The notes below the pieces were generated by a model, which was given only the letters and a program-made list of their open reading frames with translations, made no database searches and was not told where the DNA came from. A program made the position numbers and the translations under genes. Shown one piece after another: positions 11,801 through 24,600 of a stretch of 64,000 nt of DNA. Origin of the DNA: Macrotrachela quadricornifera (Eukaryota; Rotifera; Eurotatoria; Philodinida; Philodinidae); the NCBI GenBank assembly GCA_022393335.1, contig JAJEKB010021158.1:605241-669240 (forward strand). Direction: 5' to 3'. Numbering within the stretch: position 1 is the first letter of the stretch; each line of letters starts with the position of its first letter.

Positions 11801-12186
11801 TTAAAAAACTAACTTTAAATTATTTTAATTTAAATATTTTTACTTCTTTAACACATTGTTGAAATGGATGTAACATAAAAAATCTATGCATATAAATAAT
11901 ACTTGTATAAATACAATTAAATGATCTAGTTATAAAGAAATAATTTATTATAAAATTTTATTTATGTATATATTTACACATTAAGATGTGAACCAAGTTC
12001 ATAAATAAAAATTGATAATTTTTGTCTTTGAATAAGTTCATCATTTATATTTAATGATTCAATATTATATATTGATAATTGTTTTGAATTACAACTAGGT
12101 AAATTATCAAATTTTGATGGTGGAAAACGCCAAATAAATTTTGATTTTGATATTGAAGATGATCTTGATAATAATAATGACGACAT
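8886..12186 (-). CDS. CCNT: Cyclin T (P-TEFb cyclin subunit)
   Basis: Thirteen exons, all GT-AG and in frame: 12186-11978, 11925-11844, 11797-11642, 11585-11525, 11081-11043, 10959-10914, 10853-10763, 10697-10625, 10554-10469, 10408-10375, 9662-9534, 9485-9306, 9247-8886; 515 residues. Residues about 15-260 are the double cyclin fold. WRFPPSKFDNLPS, RQKLSIFIYELGSHLNV, IIYMHRFFMLHPF, TACLFLACKVHEMP and FSMKYTINLIACFALYLA match cyclin T block by block. Cyclin T binds CDK9 to form P-TEFb, which phosphorylates the RNA polymerase II tail and releases paused polymerase. The C-terminal half is Ser/Asn/Gln-rich with a His-rich stretch (FHPQHIHYQYP), comparable to the His-rich tail of metazoan cyclin T. 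Exon 10375-10408 is the least certain; its phase is what links exons 9 and 11. The next intron holds a fold-back repeat; the 443-bp intron 11082-11524 also looks like inserted sequence. Confidence 0.9.
9800..10247. repeat. Long imperfect inverted repeat inside a cyclin T intron
   Basis: Left arm about 9800-9978, right arm about 10076-10247. Paired blocks include TTAAATCGCTTTTGACTTGAG with CTCAAGTCAAAAGCGATTTA, GAGAAGTGCTCGGATCCATAA with a near-complement around 10185, and ATATCATACAAAATTTC with GAAATTTTGTATGATAT. The arms enclose about 100 bp. This explains why the intron (9663-10374) is more than ten times the local norm. Probably a fold-back/MITE insertion; ends and target duplication could not be defined. 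Confidence 0.8.
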
Positions 12187-12619
12187 ATATATCCAAAAAA
12201 AAATATATATATAAGTAATTAAAATATCATTTTAAAACAATTGATATTTTTTTTTAAAAATTCTCTATTAATTATATTTATTTCGTTATAAAAAAATTTT
12301 AAATTGACTGAATATATTTTCTTCCAATCATTAATTTATATTCTTTTTTAACTCGAAGAGGTCACTACAGTTTTAATAAATAAAGATCATATAATGCATC
12401 AATTATATTAACCATAGATTATTATTTCTTTGTTTATAACATAAGTCAAAAAAAAAAAAAAAGTCGAGAATAAACAACAAAAAAAAACAGTTCGTCTTTG
12501 GGTAGTAGCAATATAAAAAAGAACACATACATCGAAAAAAAAAAACCACACATATATGTATATATAAATAATAAAGATAGCCTGTACAAAATAAAAAAAA
12601 AAGAAAAGATTTGATTTAA
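12187..12619. other. Spacer between cyclin T start and unc-13 stop
   Basis: Both genes read on the minus strand, so this 433-bp spacer should hold the unc-13 3' end and the cyclin T promoter. It is very AT-rich with long A runs. No conserved element recognised. Confidence 0.4.
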
Positions 12620-15600
12620 TTATACTTCTTCTTTATGTCGTCGTGCAGATTTAAGTGAAACAAATTCTCTAGCTAATTCATCATTTGTTCGGTGTGATAA
12701 AATTCTTAATATAGTTAAACCTGTATCATCAAAATTAATTCTTGAACCAAGTGGTATCCATGATGACCATGAACCTTGTTCACCTACTTGAGATAATTTA
12801 ATTACATTTAAACCAATTAAACGATCTTCACGCATAAATGAATAATCTTTTACAGCTATATTTAATTCATAACAATCAGGTTCTTCTTCATTACCCAATA
12901 AACTAAAACAAAATCAGAAAAAGTTTTTTTTTTGTTTATTTTAATAATTAAAACAAAAAACATACAAATGAAATGTTTCATTATATTTTGGTATCCATGT
13001 ATTACTTTTTGTTTTTGTTGTTTGTTTTCGTTTTTTATCACTTAAATGTGGACCACACATTGCTAATTCAACATATGGACGAAACATTCCTGATGTACGC
13101 CATTTAAGACCATTAGCAGCAACAACTTAAACATAAAACAAATAAATTAAAAATTCAATAAATTTCTTTACCTTTAACAGTAACTTTATGTTCACCACTA
13201 CCTGGATGTGTAAATAAATCAACTTGAATTGATACTTCACCAAATGATTCTTCTAATGCTGGTCGATCTTTTATAAAAAAAATAAATAAATATTTTTCTT
13301 AATAAATAATGTGTTAATTACCTTGATCTTTTTCTGTTTTAACAAATGTTTTAATTAATGAATCAGTTGTTTGTGTATATAATGAAAGTGCATATTTAAG
13401 TGATTGTAATTCTAATGTTTTTTCTAAATAATTTCGTTTTAAACCTTGTCCAGATGCATGAAAAAATTCTTTTAAATCTTCTAAACCACGATCTAATATT
13501 TGACATTGTTTTTGAGTTAAACTTCGATCATTATCTCGACCTAATTCCTATTTTATTTAAATTTTAATATATTTATAAAAACAATAAAGCAAAAATAATA
13601 AAACAAACCCCAGATAAAAGTCGATAAGCATCTTCAATTTTAGCTGATGGAATTGTTAATAAATGTTTCGAATCTGAAAATGGTGGTAAAACAATAACTT
13701 TTTCTAAATCACTTATAACAGCTTTCCATAATTCTTTTAAAAGACGTTTTAATACAGTTTTTTCACATTGATTAGCAAAGAATGTTAACCTAAATAAAGA
13801 AAACAATTTTATTCTATCTTTATTAAAGCAAATCAATACATACAAAATTTTCCAATAGATGACTACCGGTAAAATTAATCGAAATATTTCTTATATTTCA
13901 ACGCTTTTAGGAAATTTATATAGTAGTAAACTGATAACTCTCTGAAAATCATTGTGAAAAAGATCTATTATCGAGTGTTCTTGCCATTACAATGGTAGGT
14001 TATCAATCTTAGAGAATAGTAACAATTAAGAAAATTTCTATTGTTTTTCATTTAAATTAATTATCAATTAATATAAGGTAAAAAAAAGAAGAATATCTAT
14101 TAAACTAAGAGAATAGGAAAGGAAATGAACAGGAAAAGAGAAAGATATGATATATAACAAGAGAAAGAAATTATCGATATAATCATGATTTTGCCAATGG
14201 CACAACTTATAGAAACTTAGATTATGTAGGTTTAACACGTACGAAGAAGAACACCACGCCTTTCGACTACCTTTCAGTATAGGGTGACATCCAAGGACAT
14301 TTTCATTGCCCCGATATTTTTCCTACAACTATTGCTAGCTGCAATTCTGAACAGAAAACTGACCTGATGCAGAGCTCTATGATATGTCGCACGTACGAAG
14401 CATAACTCTTTCTGATCCTAGTTTAATTATGTTATTATATAAATACCTTTGATCAAGATAATCTAATAATGGTTTTGTAACAAGCATAGCTTCAGCTCCT
14501 TTTTGTTGTCCACTAGTATTTCCTGTTCCAATTTGATTTCCTTTAATTTGTTGTAATTGTTTATAAACTTCTTCAATACATTGTCGAATAGTTGGTTCAA
14601 TACTTTTAACAAACATAGCACTTAATTCATCAAGAACATCACTTAATTGTTTTTGTAATTCATTAAGCATTGTTTTTGTTTCATCATCTAATTGTGCACC
14701 ACCCATTAATTCATATAATTGTTCTAAATTTAATCTTAATTGTTGAATATTATTCATTAATATTGAACAAATTCTATCTTGTCCTCCAACATGTTCAAAT
14801 GTTCGACGTATTGCATTTGCATAACCAAGTAAAACTTGTGATATTGTTACAGAAAAACGTTGCATATATTTAGCTATTACAAATGGATCATGAAGATCAA
14901 GAGTTTTTATTATTCCATGACATTGATTTAATTGTGTAAATACATCAACAACTGATGATGAAAATAAACAATGTTCAGATGTTTGTTGAAACTAGAAGAA
15001 AAAAAAAATGAAATATATATTTTTATTTCTTAATAATATTCTATTTACTCCTGTTTGTCGATCTTTTTCAAGTGCATTATGAAGATATTCCATAGACATA
15101 TCATCATTTTCATTAAGCCATTGCATTACAAATGGTTCAAACCATCTTAAGAATAAATAAGAAAATTTATGTTACAAAAACAAAAAAAAATTATTTTAAA
15201 TTAAATCATGCGATCCTGTTTCCTTTGGTTATATTCGATCATGCGGGCAAAGAGAGAAAAAAAAAAGCATGTTTTCTTATATTTTATTTATTTTCTTTGA
15301 TTACCGTTTAAACTCCTTGGGTGTATATCCACTGTATATAAGTATTTATTATTAAGAAAAACAAAAACTAAGTATTTTTAACAATAATATATAACTTACT
15401 TTGGATATTCTGGAACAATATTTTTTGCTTCAGGAATTATTTTAACTGATGTATCATAAAATCTTTTGACCATAAAATGAAGATTCATATAATCTGCACT
15501 TTTTACTTCACGACGTTCAGCAGGAATTCGAGCATGTTCTTTAAAAAAAAATTTAAATAAATATTTTTATTCTATTAACATTGTTCAATTATAAAATTTC

Positions 15601-18600
15601 TCATTTTATAAATAAGCAAATAAACCTTGATAGTAATATTATATGAAAAAAAACAAAACAATCCAATTAATGCAATGAACAAACAACAATCATGACTATT
15701 AATTATTTATTTATCAAGGATCATTGAATTACAATAGAATAAATAGGTAACATTATAACTCTTTCAAATACACAATATATGTCATTTGACATAATCAATT
15801 ATACATATCATATTCAGTTGTATCTGATAATAATATATGATTCATATCTAAGATTATTATTGATACTTTATTGTCTATTTTGAATATCTTCATTACAAAT
15901 TGAACAAACGAGCTAATTCTTTTTAGCATGTTTAAGTTTTATATTTTAAAGAGATCTATTGTTAAGTATATGATATTTGTAAAAAGGAAAAATAAATCGT
16001 GATACTTAACAAAAAGTCTTTTTAGACATGTCTTTATAGATGTAAAGCTTGAATATGTTTCTATCATTATTATTTTTAAAAAAATAAGCTCGTTTACTTA
16101 AGCTATAATAAAGATATTCAATTTTATCTGTATTTTTCGTGCTTTTAGATCACCCGATATTAATCTATTTTATTTAGATTATTAAATCAATAAAAGAATT
16201 AATTTTGATGAATAGATGTCAAGATAACTTTGTTCTTCTATTCAATCTATAACATTATTATTGTATAGTTAACACTTATATAATATAATGTATTGTTTGG
16301 GTTTATTCCCAATATAATTAATGACTTATATAGTCATGTAAAGTATTCTATGATATAGAAATTTGAAAACATTTTTTTTGTTCTATTTATATATATTAGT
16401 AAAATAATAAAAATTAAGTTTATTTTGTAAATATTGATTTATTTAAATTATTAAAATGATGTGTATTTTGTTTGAAAAAGAAAATCTATTTTTTTCAATT
16501 GAAATGAATTTCTCAAGGGAATAAATTTGTTAGATAATTGATTTTTTTTTTTAAGGTAAAGAACAATTCTCAATAGAACAAAGTCAATCTCCGGTAGAAT
16601 AATGCATTACATCCTTCTTCTTCATAATAATTCAGTTAGTTTGAACTTTTGAAAATGCATATATATAGAAGAAGAAAAAATGTACCTTCAAGATGATCTT
16701 TAAGATCAGCTGATAAAAGTTTCCATAAAGTATCTGCACTTATATGACCGACATTAAGTTCTGATGGAAATCTATTAAAAAAAATATATATATATATATA
16801 TATAAAGAAACTGTTTTTAATAATATAACTAACTGATTAAGCACCGCACTATATCGTTCTCTATCTTCGGATATAATACATGTTAATAAATACATAAGTT
16901 GATGCCAAAATTGTAAACTTCTAAGATTAGGACCAATAACATTCGTTGTTGTTGTAGATGATGTTTGTATTCCATCATCATTTTGTTCGTTATTATCTGT
17001 TAATGATGTTGTTGTTGTTTGTTGTTTTGATTCACGTTTATAAACTTCATCACAATTAGCAAATAAAAAATCATATGTATGACGTATACAATTTTTAACA
17101 CAATCTTTAACAACACCAGATGCACGTGGTGGTGAACTTAATTCTTGTACCTGAATATTATTATTAAAAAAACAAAAACAATAAGATTTTGGTAAATGTT
17201 TATAATAAAATGATATATCGTTCATTAGATATATATTTTCTTTTGTTTTCTTCTGATTCTGAATAATAAAACACTTACATAGAAATGAACAACAAGAAAT
17301 ATAACACTAGTTATATTTTCATTATTTCCGTTAAACATTAACTCAACGAGGAGAGAGAAAAAAAAATGAGCAAGAGAGAAAAATCTATTTCCGTTCGGTT
17401 TGGATTCTTTTTTTATCATATAAATGATGTCAAAAAAAAAAAAAAAACGATGAATATATATTCATGCAATCAAACCATGCTCAAAAGCTTACCTCATGAT
17501 TAATTGACATTCGAAAATGAATACCTCTTCCATACTAACAATATTTAATAACGGTTTTTTTTCTTTATTTTTTTTTTATTATTATTATCTCAATTTAAAA
17601 TTAAGAAAAAAAAAGCGAAATTTAATTTTTACCTTCATACGAAAAAATGTTATTGATGTAAGAAGATCAACTGTTGATTTTAAATCTTGCATTCTATCCA
17701 TACTTGATGAAGGAAAATTATTCTTAAAAACAAAAAAAATAATTCAATTAAATTTATTTTATCTTATTTTTTAAAATCATACTCGATACATTGATAAATC
17801 AATACGAATCGAATTATGTAATTGATCAAGTAATTTTATAAATTTTTCTTTCTAAATAAAACAAAACAAAAAAATATTTAAAAAAAAAAAGCAAAACTTT
17901 GAAATTTACTCCAAAATTTGATGCAGCAAATTGATCTGCAGCTGATACTGCAGTTGTTGCTGTTGTATGTGCATAATATGCATTTATATTAGCTAAAAGT
18001 GTACTCATCACAGCAGGAACACCGGGACACATATATTTTGTTGATAAACATGCAAAATGACTATAGATAAAAAGAATTTTGTTCGATTTTATTTTATAAT
18101 TATATTATATTTTTATTTTACGTCATTGCTTGATAAATTGATTCAATACCATAACGAATAGCAAATTCATTAACTATTTCTTGAGATGTTTCATCAAAAT
18201 AAACTTTCCATGCATCATCCTGTAATATATTAAATAGTTTAATCAGTACTGTTTTTTTTCTATAAACAAAAGAAAGTGAGATTTTCTCGAAAAATATTTA
18301 CAAAAAAGTTTTGAGTTGCAAAGTAAGACCTTATGGAAAAGCCTACAAAAATCTCTTTCTTGAACACATGACTCGCTATTTACTATGCTTTATCCATGGG
18401 AAAAATTTTAGCCCGATCGATCCTATCATCTTCAAGATCTCGAAATGCTCAAAAAAAAAACAAATAAATTCATACTCCTTTAACTTCTGGAATAACAGGT
18501 TGACCATTATTATTTTCACATAATGTATAAAATAAATTTTCATGTAAACAAGTATATTGTGCATGGTATGGAGCTACTTTTTCTTCGCCTTTTATTTCAA

Positions 18601-21600
18601 CTGATATATGAAGACGAATAGCACCAGAAACAGCTGATTTATCTGTTCGTTTTTCTAAATTATACCAAACATCCATTTCACCAGATAATGTTCGAACTTC
18701 AATTATTGTTTGTCCAAGAAAATCATCTGATTCACGTGTTAATTTTTGCATTAATTTTGCTCGTATATCATCATCTTCATCCCATACGCGAACTTTAATT
18801 CGATCACATGAATTATGACATTCACTAAATTAAAATATTATTAAAAATTCATCTGTTTTTGGTTTTTTTATTTACAAGAAAAATTTTTCATTCCATGTTG
18901 GATTTAATTCTGAATAAACAGTTTTTGTACGTTTTTTTACTTTTCCTACTTGAACAGTTACATATGGATCTGATGTACCAGATTTATCTTTAGCTATTAA
19001 ACCTTGAGCACTTATCACTAAAATTAGATTTTATATATATTAATATGTAAATATATATATATATATTTTTTACCAGTTATGGCCAATTTAGCTGACCATT
19101 TTGATGTACCATCAAGTACACTTTGTTTAACAGCTTTCATATGACCAACATGAGATTTTTCATCAACATTAAATACATCTCTATATATATATTTTTTTTT
19201 ATAAGAAAATAATCTTTTAAAAGAAAACCTGTAATTTACCTTATTGTTTTAAATACATGTGATCGTGCAGTTTCTCTATCTGTCATTTTTTCATGCATGG
19301 CTTCCATTAAGTTTTTCGCCTTGTCATCGGCACCATGTTTAGCATTTTTCTGTGCTCGTCCTGTACATATGAAAAATATTTATGTTCTAAGTATTAACAT
19401 CATCATAAATATGCTTAAGGAAATAAAAAAATTTTGCAAAAGAAATAGTCAAATTGTTAAAATCAAGCAAAGGATTCAATTAACACTAGACTACCTTTAT
19501 ATATAGACAAGTGACATAAACAAGCTAAAGGTGATTCCATGCAATATACCAAGCATTATGAAAAAATAAAATTAAAATTCAATTGAAATAGAAAGGAATA
19601 GAATAATAACACAAAAACTAAAATGCAAAGTATTCAATTATCTCTATAAAGAATCATACGTGGCCCCTCGACGGTCTTCTGATAAATCTCGTCCGGATCA
19701 TTATTCGGACAGAATACATGAACTAATGAGACTGAAACAACAATGACATGCACTCTAATGTGTGTGTGAAACAGACAAAACATGTGATGAAAAAAAAAAA
19801 AGTACATAAAAAAAGCTTTATTTTTTTCAAAGTACAACAACGAAATTTAACAATATCAATATTAAAGTAAAACGATTTGACTTTTTTTTTATGAAGTAAA
19901 AACAAAAAATAGAAAATAACTTACGTTGAAGACAATCAGCATTGAGAAGATCTTTACATTTTTCATGACATTTAACTCCACATTCTCGACATTTTAATCC
20001 TTGTCTTGCAATACCCCATAAAAGTCCTTCACATTCATAACAATATGTTGGATGTGTAAATGAACAAAATTCAAAATCATGTGGAGTTGTTAATGAAATA
20101 GGATAAATTAATGCTTGTAAAGTTTTTTTATATACATGTGTACGCTAAAATTATCAATTAAGAAAAACTTAAATGAAAATAAAAAAAAATTTAATTAATT
20201 TACAAGTTCTTCATCATTTAAGTTATGCCTTCCGATTGCACTTGGTACTCCTGCTGATCGTTTTCCCACTGATATACCCTTTTAAATAGATAAAAAAAAG
20301 AAAATTTTTTTTTTTCTTCTCTTTTTTTATTTATTTAATACCATATCAAGACCCAATGGAACTGTTTTTCCTCGTTCAGGTATATCCGGTGCACTGTCAA
20401 TACAATTATAAAATGCATTATTTGCTTGCTGTTCACCGGATACATTACTAAAATAAAAGAAGAAAGAAAAAAAACCAATAATTTTAGAACAAATTATTAA
20501 ATAAATTTTTATTTTTAAAGAAAATATAAAACTACTCGTCTATGTATAAAGGAAATTGTGAATTTCTTCTACTTGTTAATGATTTTTGTTCATTAAATAT
20601 AAATAATTGTTGTAAATATTCTTGTGTACAATAATGAAGAGATTCACAATAATTATCATTGTCAATATGATTATTATTCATTGTAAATTAATAATGACAA
20701 CAATAAAAAGTATGTGAAAAAGGCAACAAAAAAGTTTATATGACAATAAATAACTCTATTATGTGTTCTTTTTTTTTTCTTCAGTAAATAATCATTGATC
20801 GATCGAGAAGAGAAGTACAAATTGTTCGGTAAGCAAAGTTTTTTTCTTTAAAAGATAAATCTCTTTTTCTTTTTATTAAACAAACGAATATAATTTCCTA
20901 TTTTCTTATTTGATCTTTGAACAAATAGAATAAAAATATCTTTTCTAAGGAAATGTTTTTAAAAAATAGATCAACATAGATTTTATTCAAATGTAAAAAT
21001 ATTCTCATTATAATTTAACTCGAATAAATAGTATATATATATATGACACTTTTATTTATCATCATTTTATACCTGATTGAATATATATCTTATTTTAAAT
21101 GACATTTCATCATATGCAAGATCGAATAACTAATAAAAAGATAAATTAGTTAATTAGTACAATCATCTGAAAATTCCATTAAACATACCAGAGATATTAT
21201 AAACAAATAATCCTATTTAGTTAATCATAAGTCTTACATCTATTTATTTGCTCTAGCAAAGATATTGTCTATTTTATTAAATATTCGAAACTGTCGTTTT
21301 TTTTTTGTTTTCAATAAATTCTATTATTAATTAACATAATATTATATGAAGTTTTTTCTTTATGATATAGTAAGAAAAATGATAATAATTTTTGTTGACA
21401 ACTATATCACGCATAATACAAAGTAGAAAACAAAAAAAAGAAAGAAAGATAAATAGATTTAGATTTTCAAAATAATTCTTTTTATCTTTTTTGAATTTAA
21501 TCAACTAGAAAAGTAAATAATTCTGTACTTCTCCCCTTTTTTTTTCGACTTTACTAATTTATTCAAAAAAATAATTAATCTTGCACGTTTTCAGATAAAA

Positions 21601-24600
21601 ATACTATGTGATTAATCATTTATTTCTCATGTAATTTTATAGAATAAAATAAAAGTATATAACATACTTTCCATTATTAATTCCTCCGTTTGTCGTTTTT
21701 CCTATTCCATCATCATTTATTGTATTATTCTGATTATTTGTAACATTAGTTATGCCTGGTAGAATTCTTTTCGTAATCGACAATCCATCAGTACTAACTA
21801 ATGTTGAGCTTGCTCTTTTATTTGTAATTTCATCATTTTGATTTTCTAATTTTCCATGAGAATTCTATGAAAAGAAAAAAAAAAAAAGAACAAATTAATA
21901 ATTCAATAATTAGAAAAATATATTTTATATAAAATTTTAAAGATTACATAAAAATATTATTTTCTAATTAAACTCACATAATAATTATTATCAGATAAAG
22001 ATATTTGATCAAATTCTTCATCAATATCTTTTTCATTAGGAAAATTCTCTTTTTCAGACGAAAATATTAAATGACGACGAATTTGTTTAGTAAATGTATT
22101 AAATTTTTTTTCATTATTTATTAAATTTGTTTGATGATGAAGATTTTCGTCAGATGAATAAACTAAATCATCATTTGATAACGGAGGACATATTGGTGGA
22201 CATACTGGTAAACCATAGATAAAATGCATTTTTTTTTCATCTAGTTTTATTATGATGATGAATATTCGCTTACAGTAGTATCATCCACAAGATAGTACCA
22301 TCCTTTTCTTTGTCTCTTTTCCAAAATATATAAAAGAAACACAAAGGAAAGAAAGAAGAAAGAGGAAAATACTATAGTAGAACTTGTTGTTTTTTCTTTT
22401 CTTTCATTCTTTTTTGTTGGGCATCGGTAATGTCACGCAATAGCTTCCTATGGCTACTGCTACGACAAAATATAGCAAAGAAAATAACGAAGAAAGAAAA
22501 AATCGACAAACCAGATAAAAACACACTTAGCCTATTAAATGAGCAAGGCAACAGTAGGAATAACCATCAATGTCGAGAGATAACGCCTGACAGTCAGAAA
22601 AAGAAAGGTGTCAAACTAAATAGAAAGAGAAGACTAATAATCAATGCTTTTCCTCTCTTCCTTCCTTTTTATGTCTATTTGATAAAAAAAAATGATATTT
22701 TTATTGAGAAAAATCAATTGATAACAATATGTTCGTGTTTTTTTTTATATATATAATAAAATAATTTCATACCATTTGAATATTAATTTAATCAAAAATC
22801 TAACCAATTTTTTAAAAAAAAAATGTTTTTTTTTGAAGAAAATATTCTGATGAGTTCTTCTTTTTATTAAAAAAAAAAAATACTCAATGTTTCATAAAAT
22901 ATAAAATGTTTTTTTTTCCAATGAGAAAAGACAAAATGTAATAATAATCTTGAATAATAATCAAGGGACTTGAAAAAAACAGAAGAATAAAATCCCTCTT
23001 GAGCTTCCTCATATTAATTGAAATCATCAATGAATGTCGTTATTACAAAAAAAGAAAACTAAGGAAAGACCTTAAAATATCTATTTTTGCATTTATCTGT
23101 CTATTTCTAAACGATTGATCATAATGATAATATTAAACGAACTAGAAAATAATTGACAAGACGTCTTCCTTTTTTTTTTCTCCATTTATACGACAAAATT
23201 CTATTCAATTTCAATAAAGAAACTTCTTCAGCTTGAACAAACATAATTAGATACTTTATATTGTAAGAGAATAAAATATTACAAAAAAAATTTATTCTTC
23301 AATAATATCATATGTTTGAAGAATATCGTCTGTAAATGAAGATATTTTTGTTGATTGATGAAATGTTTGAAAAAGAAATGATGAAAATTTTTCTTTTAAT
23401 TTATTCATATATAAACGTATTAATGATAATTTTGATAGATTTTTTGTTTTTATTTGATAATAAAAATTAAATTGTGATGATGAATTTTTATATTTAAATG
23501 ATATTTTTCTTTCAAATAATTTCATATTCATTAATGATAAATGTTTTGTTAAATAAAATGAAGTTTTTTCATATTTTATTGAATTTAAATTAAATAAACT
23601 ATGATAATATTTGGATTTTTTTATTTGATTATCATTTAGTAATTCGAAATCATATTTCATTATTGATGAATATATACTATTTAGTGTTGATCGACGAGAA
23701 TATTCATCAATATGTGATGACATATCAAATTCAAGAAAACGATTATGTAAGATTTCCGACATTTCATTTATATCATATGATGATAATGTATCTGATTCAG
23801 ATAAATAATTATTAAAATCAAATTTATCCCATTTTAATTCACTAATATCGGATATTGTTGTTGTTGAATATCGACGATAGGATTTTGTAAGAGAAGTTTT
23901 TTCATTTGAATACATTATAACCAATAATAATATTTAAACTATTTGTCGATTCAGTGGAGATTTTATACTGATTGTGTTGTGTGTGTGTGTGTGTGCTTTC
24001 TTTTATAGAGATTTTTTAAAATATGATTTGGCAAAAATCAGGTTAGAGAAGAAAAATTCATTCTAACAATATTCTTTTTGTTTTTTTTGCGTTTGATGTT
24101 AATTAACGGAAATAAGGATGTATATTCTCATTCAAGAAAATGAATATTTTATTGATATGTTAAGTAAAAAAAAAAAAGAAAAAGAATTATTTTAGTAAGG
24201 AATAATCAATGATATTTGACCTTTTAAGAGAGAAAAAAAAAATCTTTTCTTTCATTTTAATAATCGAATGTTAGATAAATAATAATCTGAAAGAATTTTT
24301 AATTAGGATATATATCATATTTACGAATGATTCATGAAGAATAAATGGCATTTAAAAACGAATTGTATATGAGTTAATATAGGAAACGAATAGAGAAAAA
24401 AAAAATCTGAAGGTTATATAAATCTAACATAATGTAAATATTTTCTTCCTGAATGCACATATTTCTAATCAACATTTGTTTCTTTTTTTCTTACTTGATT
24501 TAATTGTGTTACTGTTCGTACAGCATCAATCCATTTTACTTTTGATGATGATAATGGAATATTTATATGTTCATTTTCATTATTTGATAAAATATTATCT

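Noticed and set aside
14670..14873. Plus-strand ORF rich in His/Leu/Ile
   Set aside because: Antisense shadow of the unc-13 MUN-domain exon 14991-14447.
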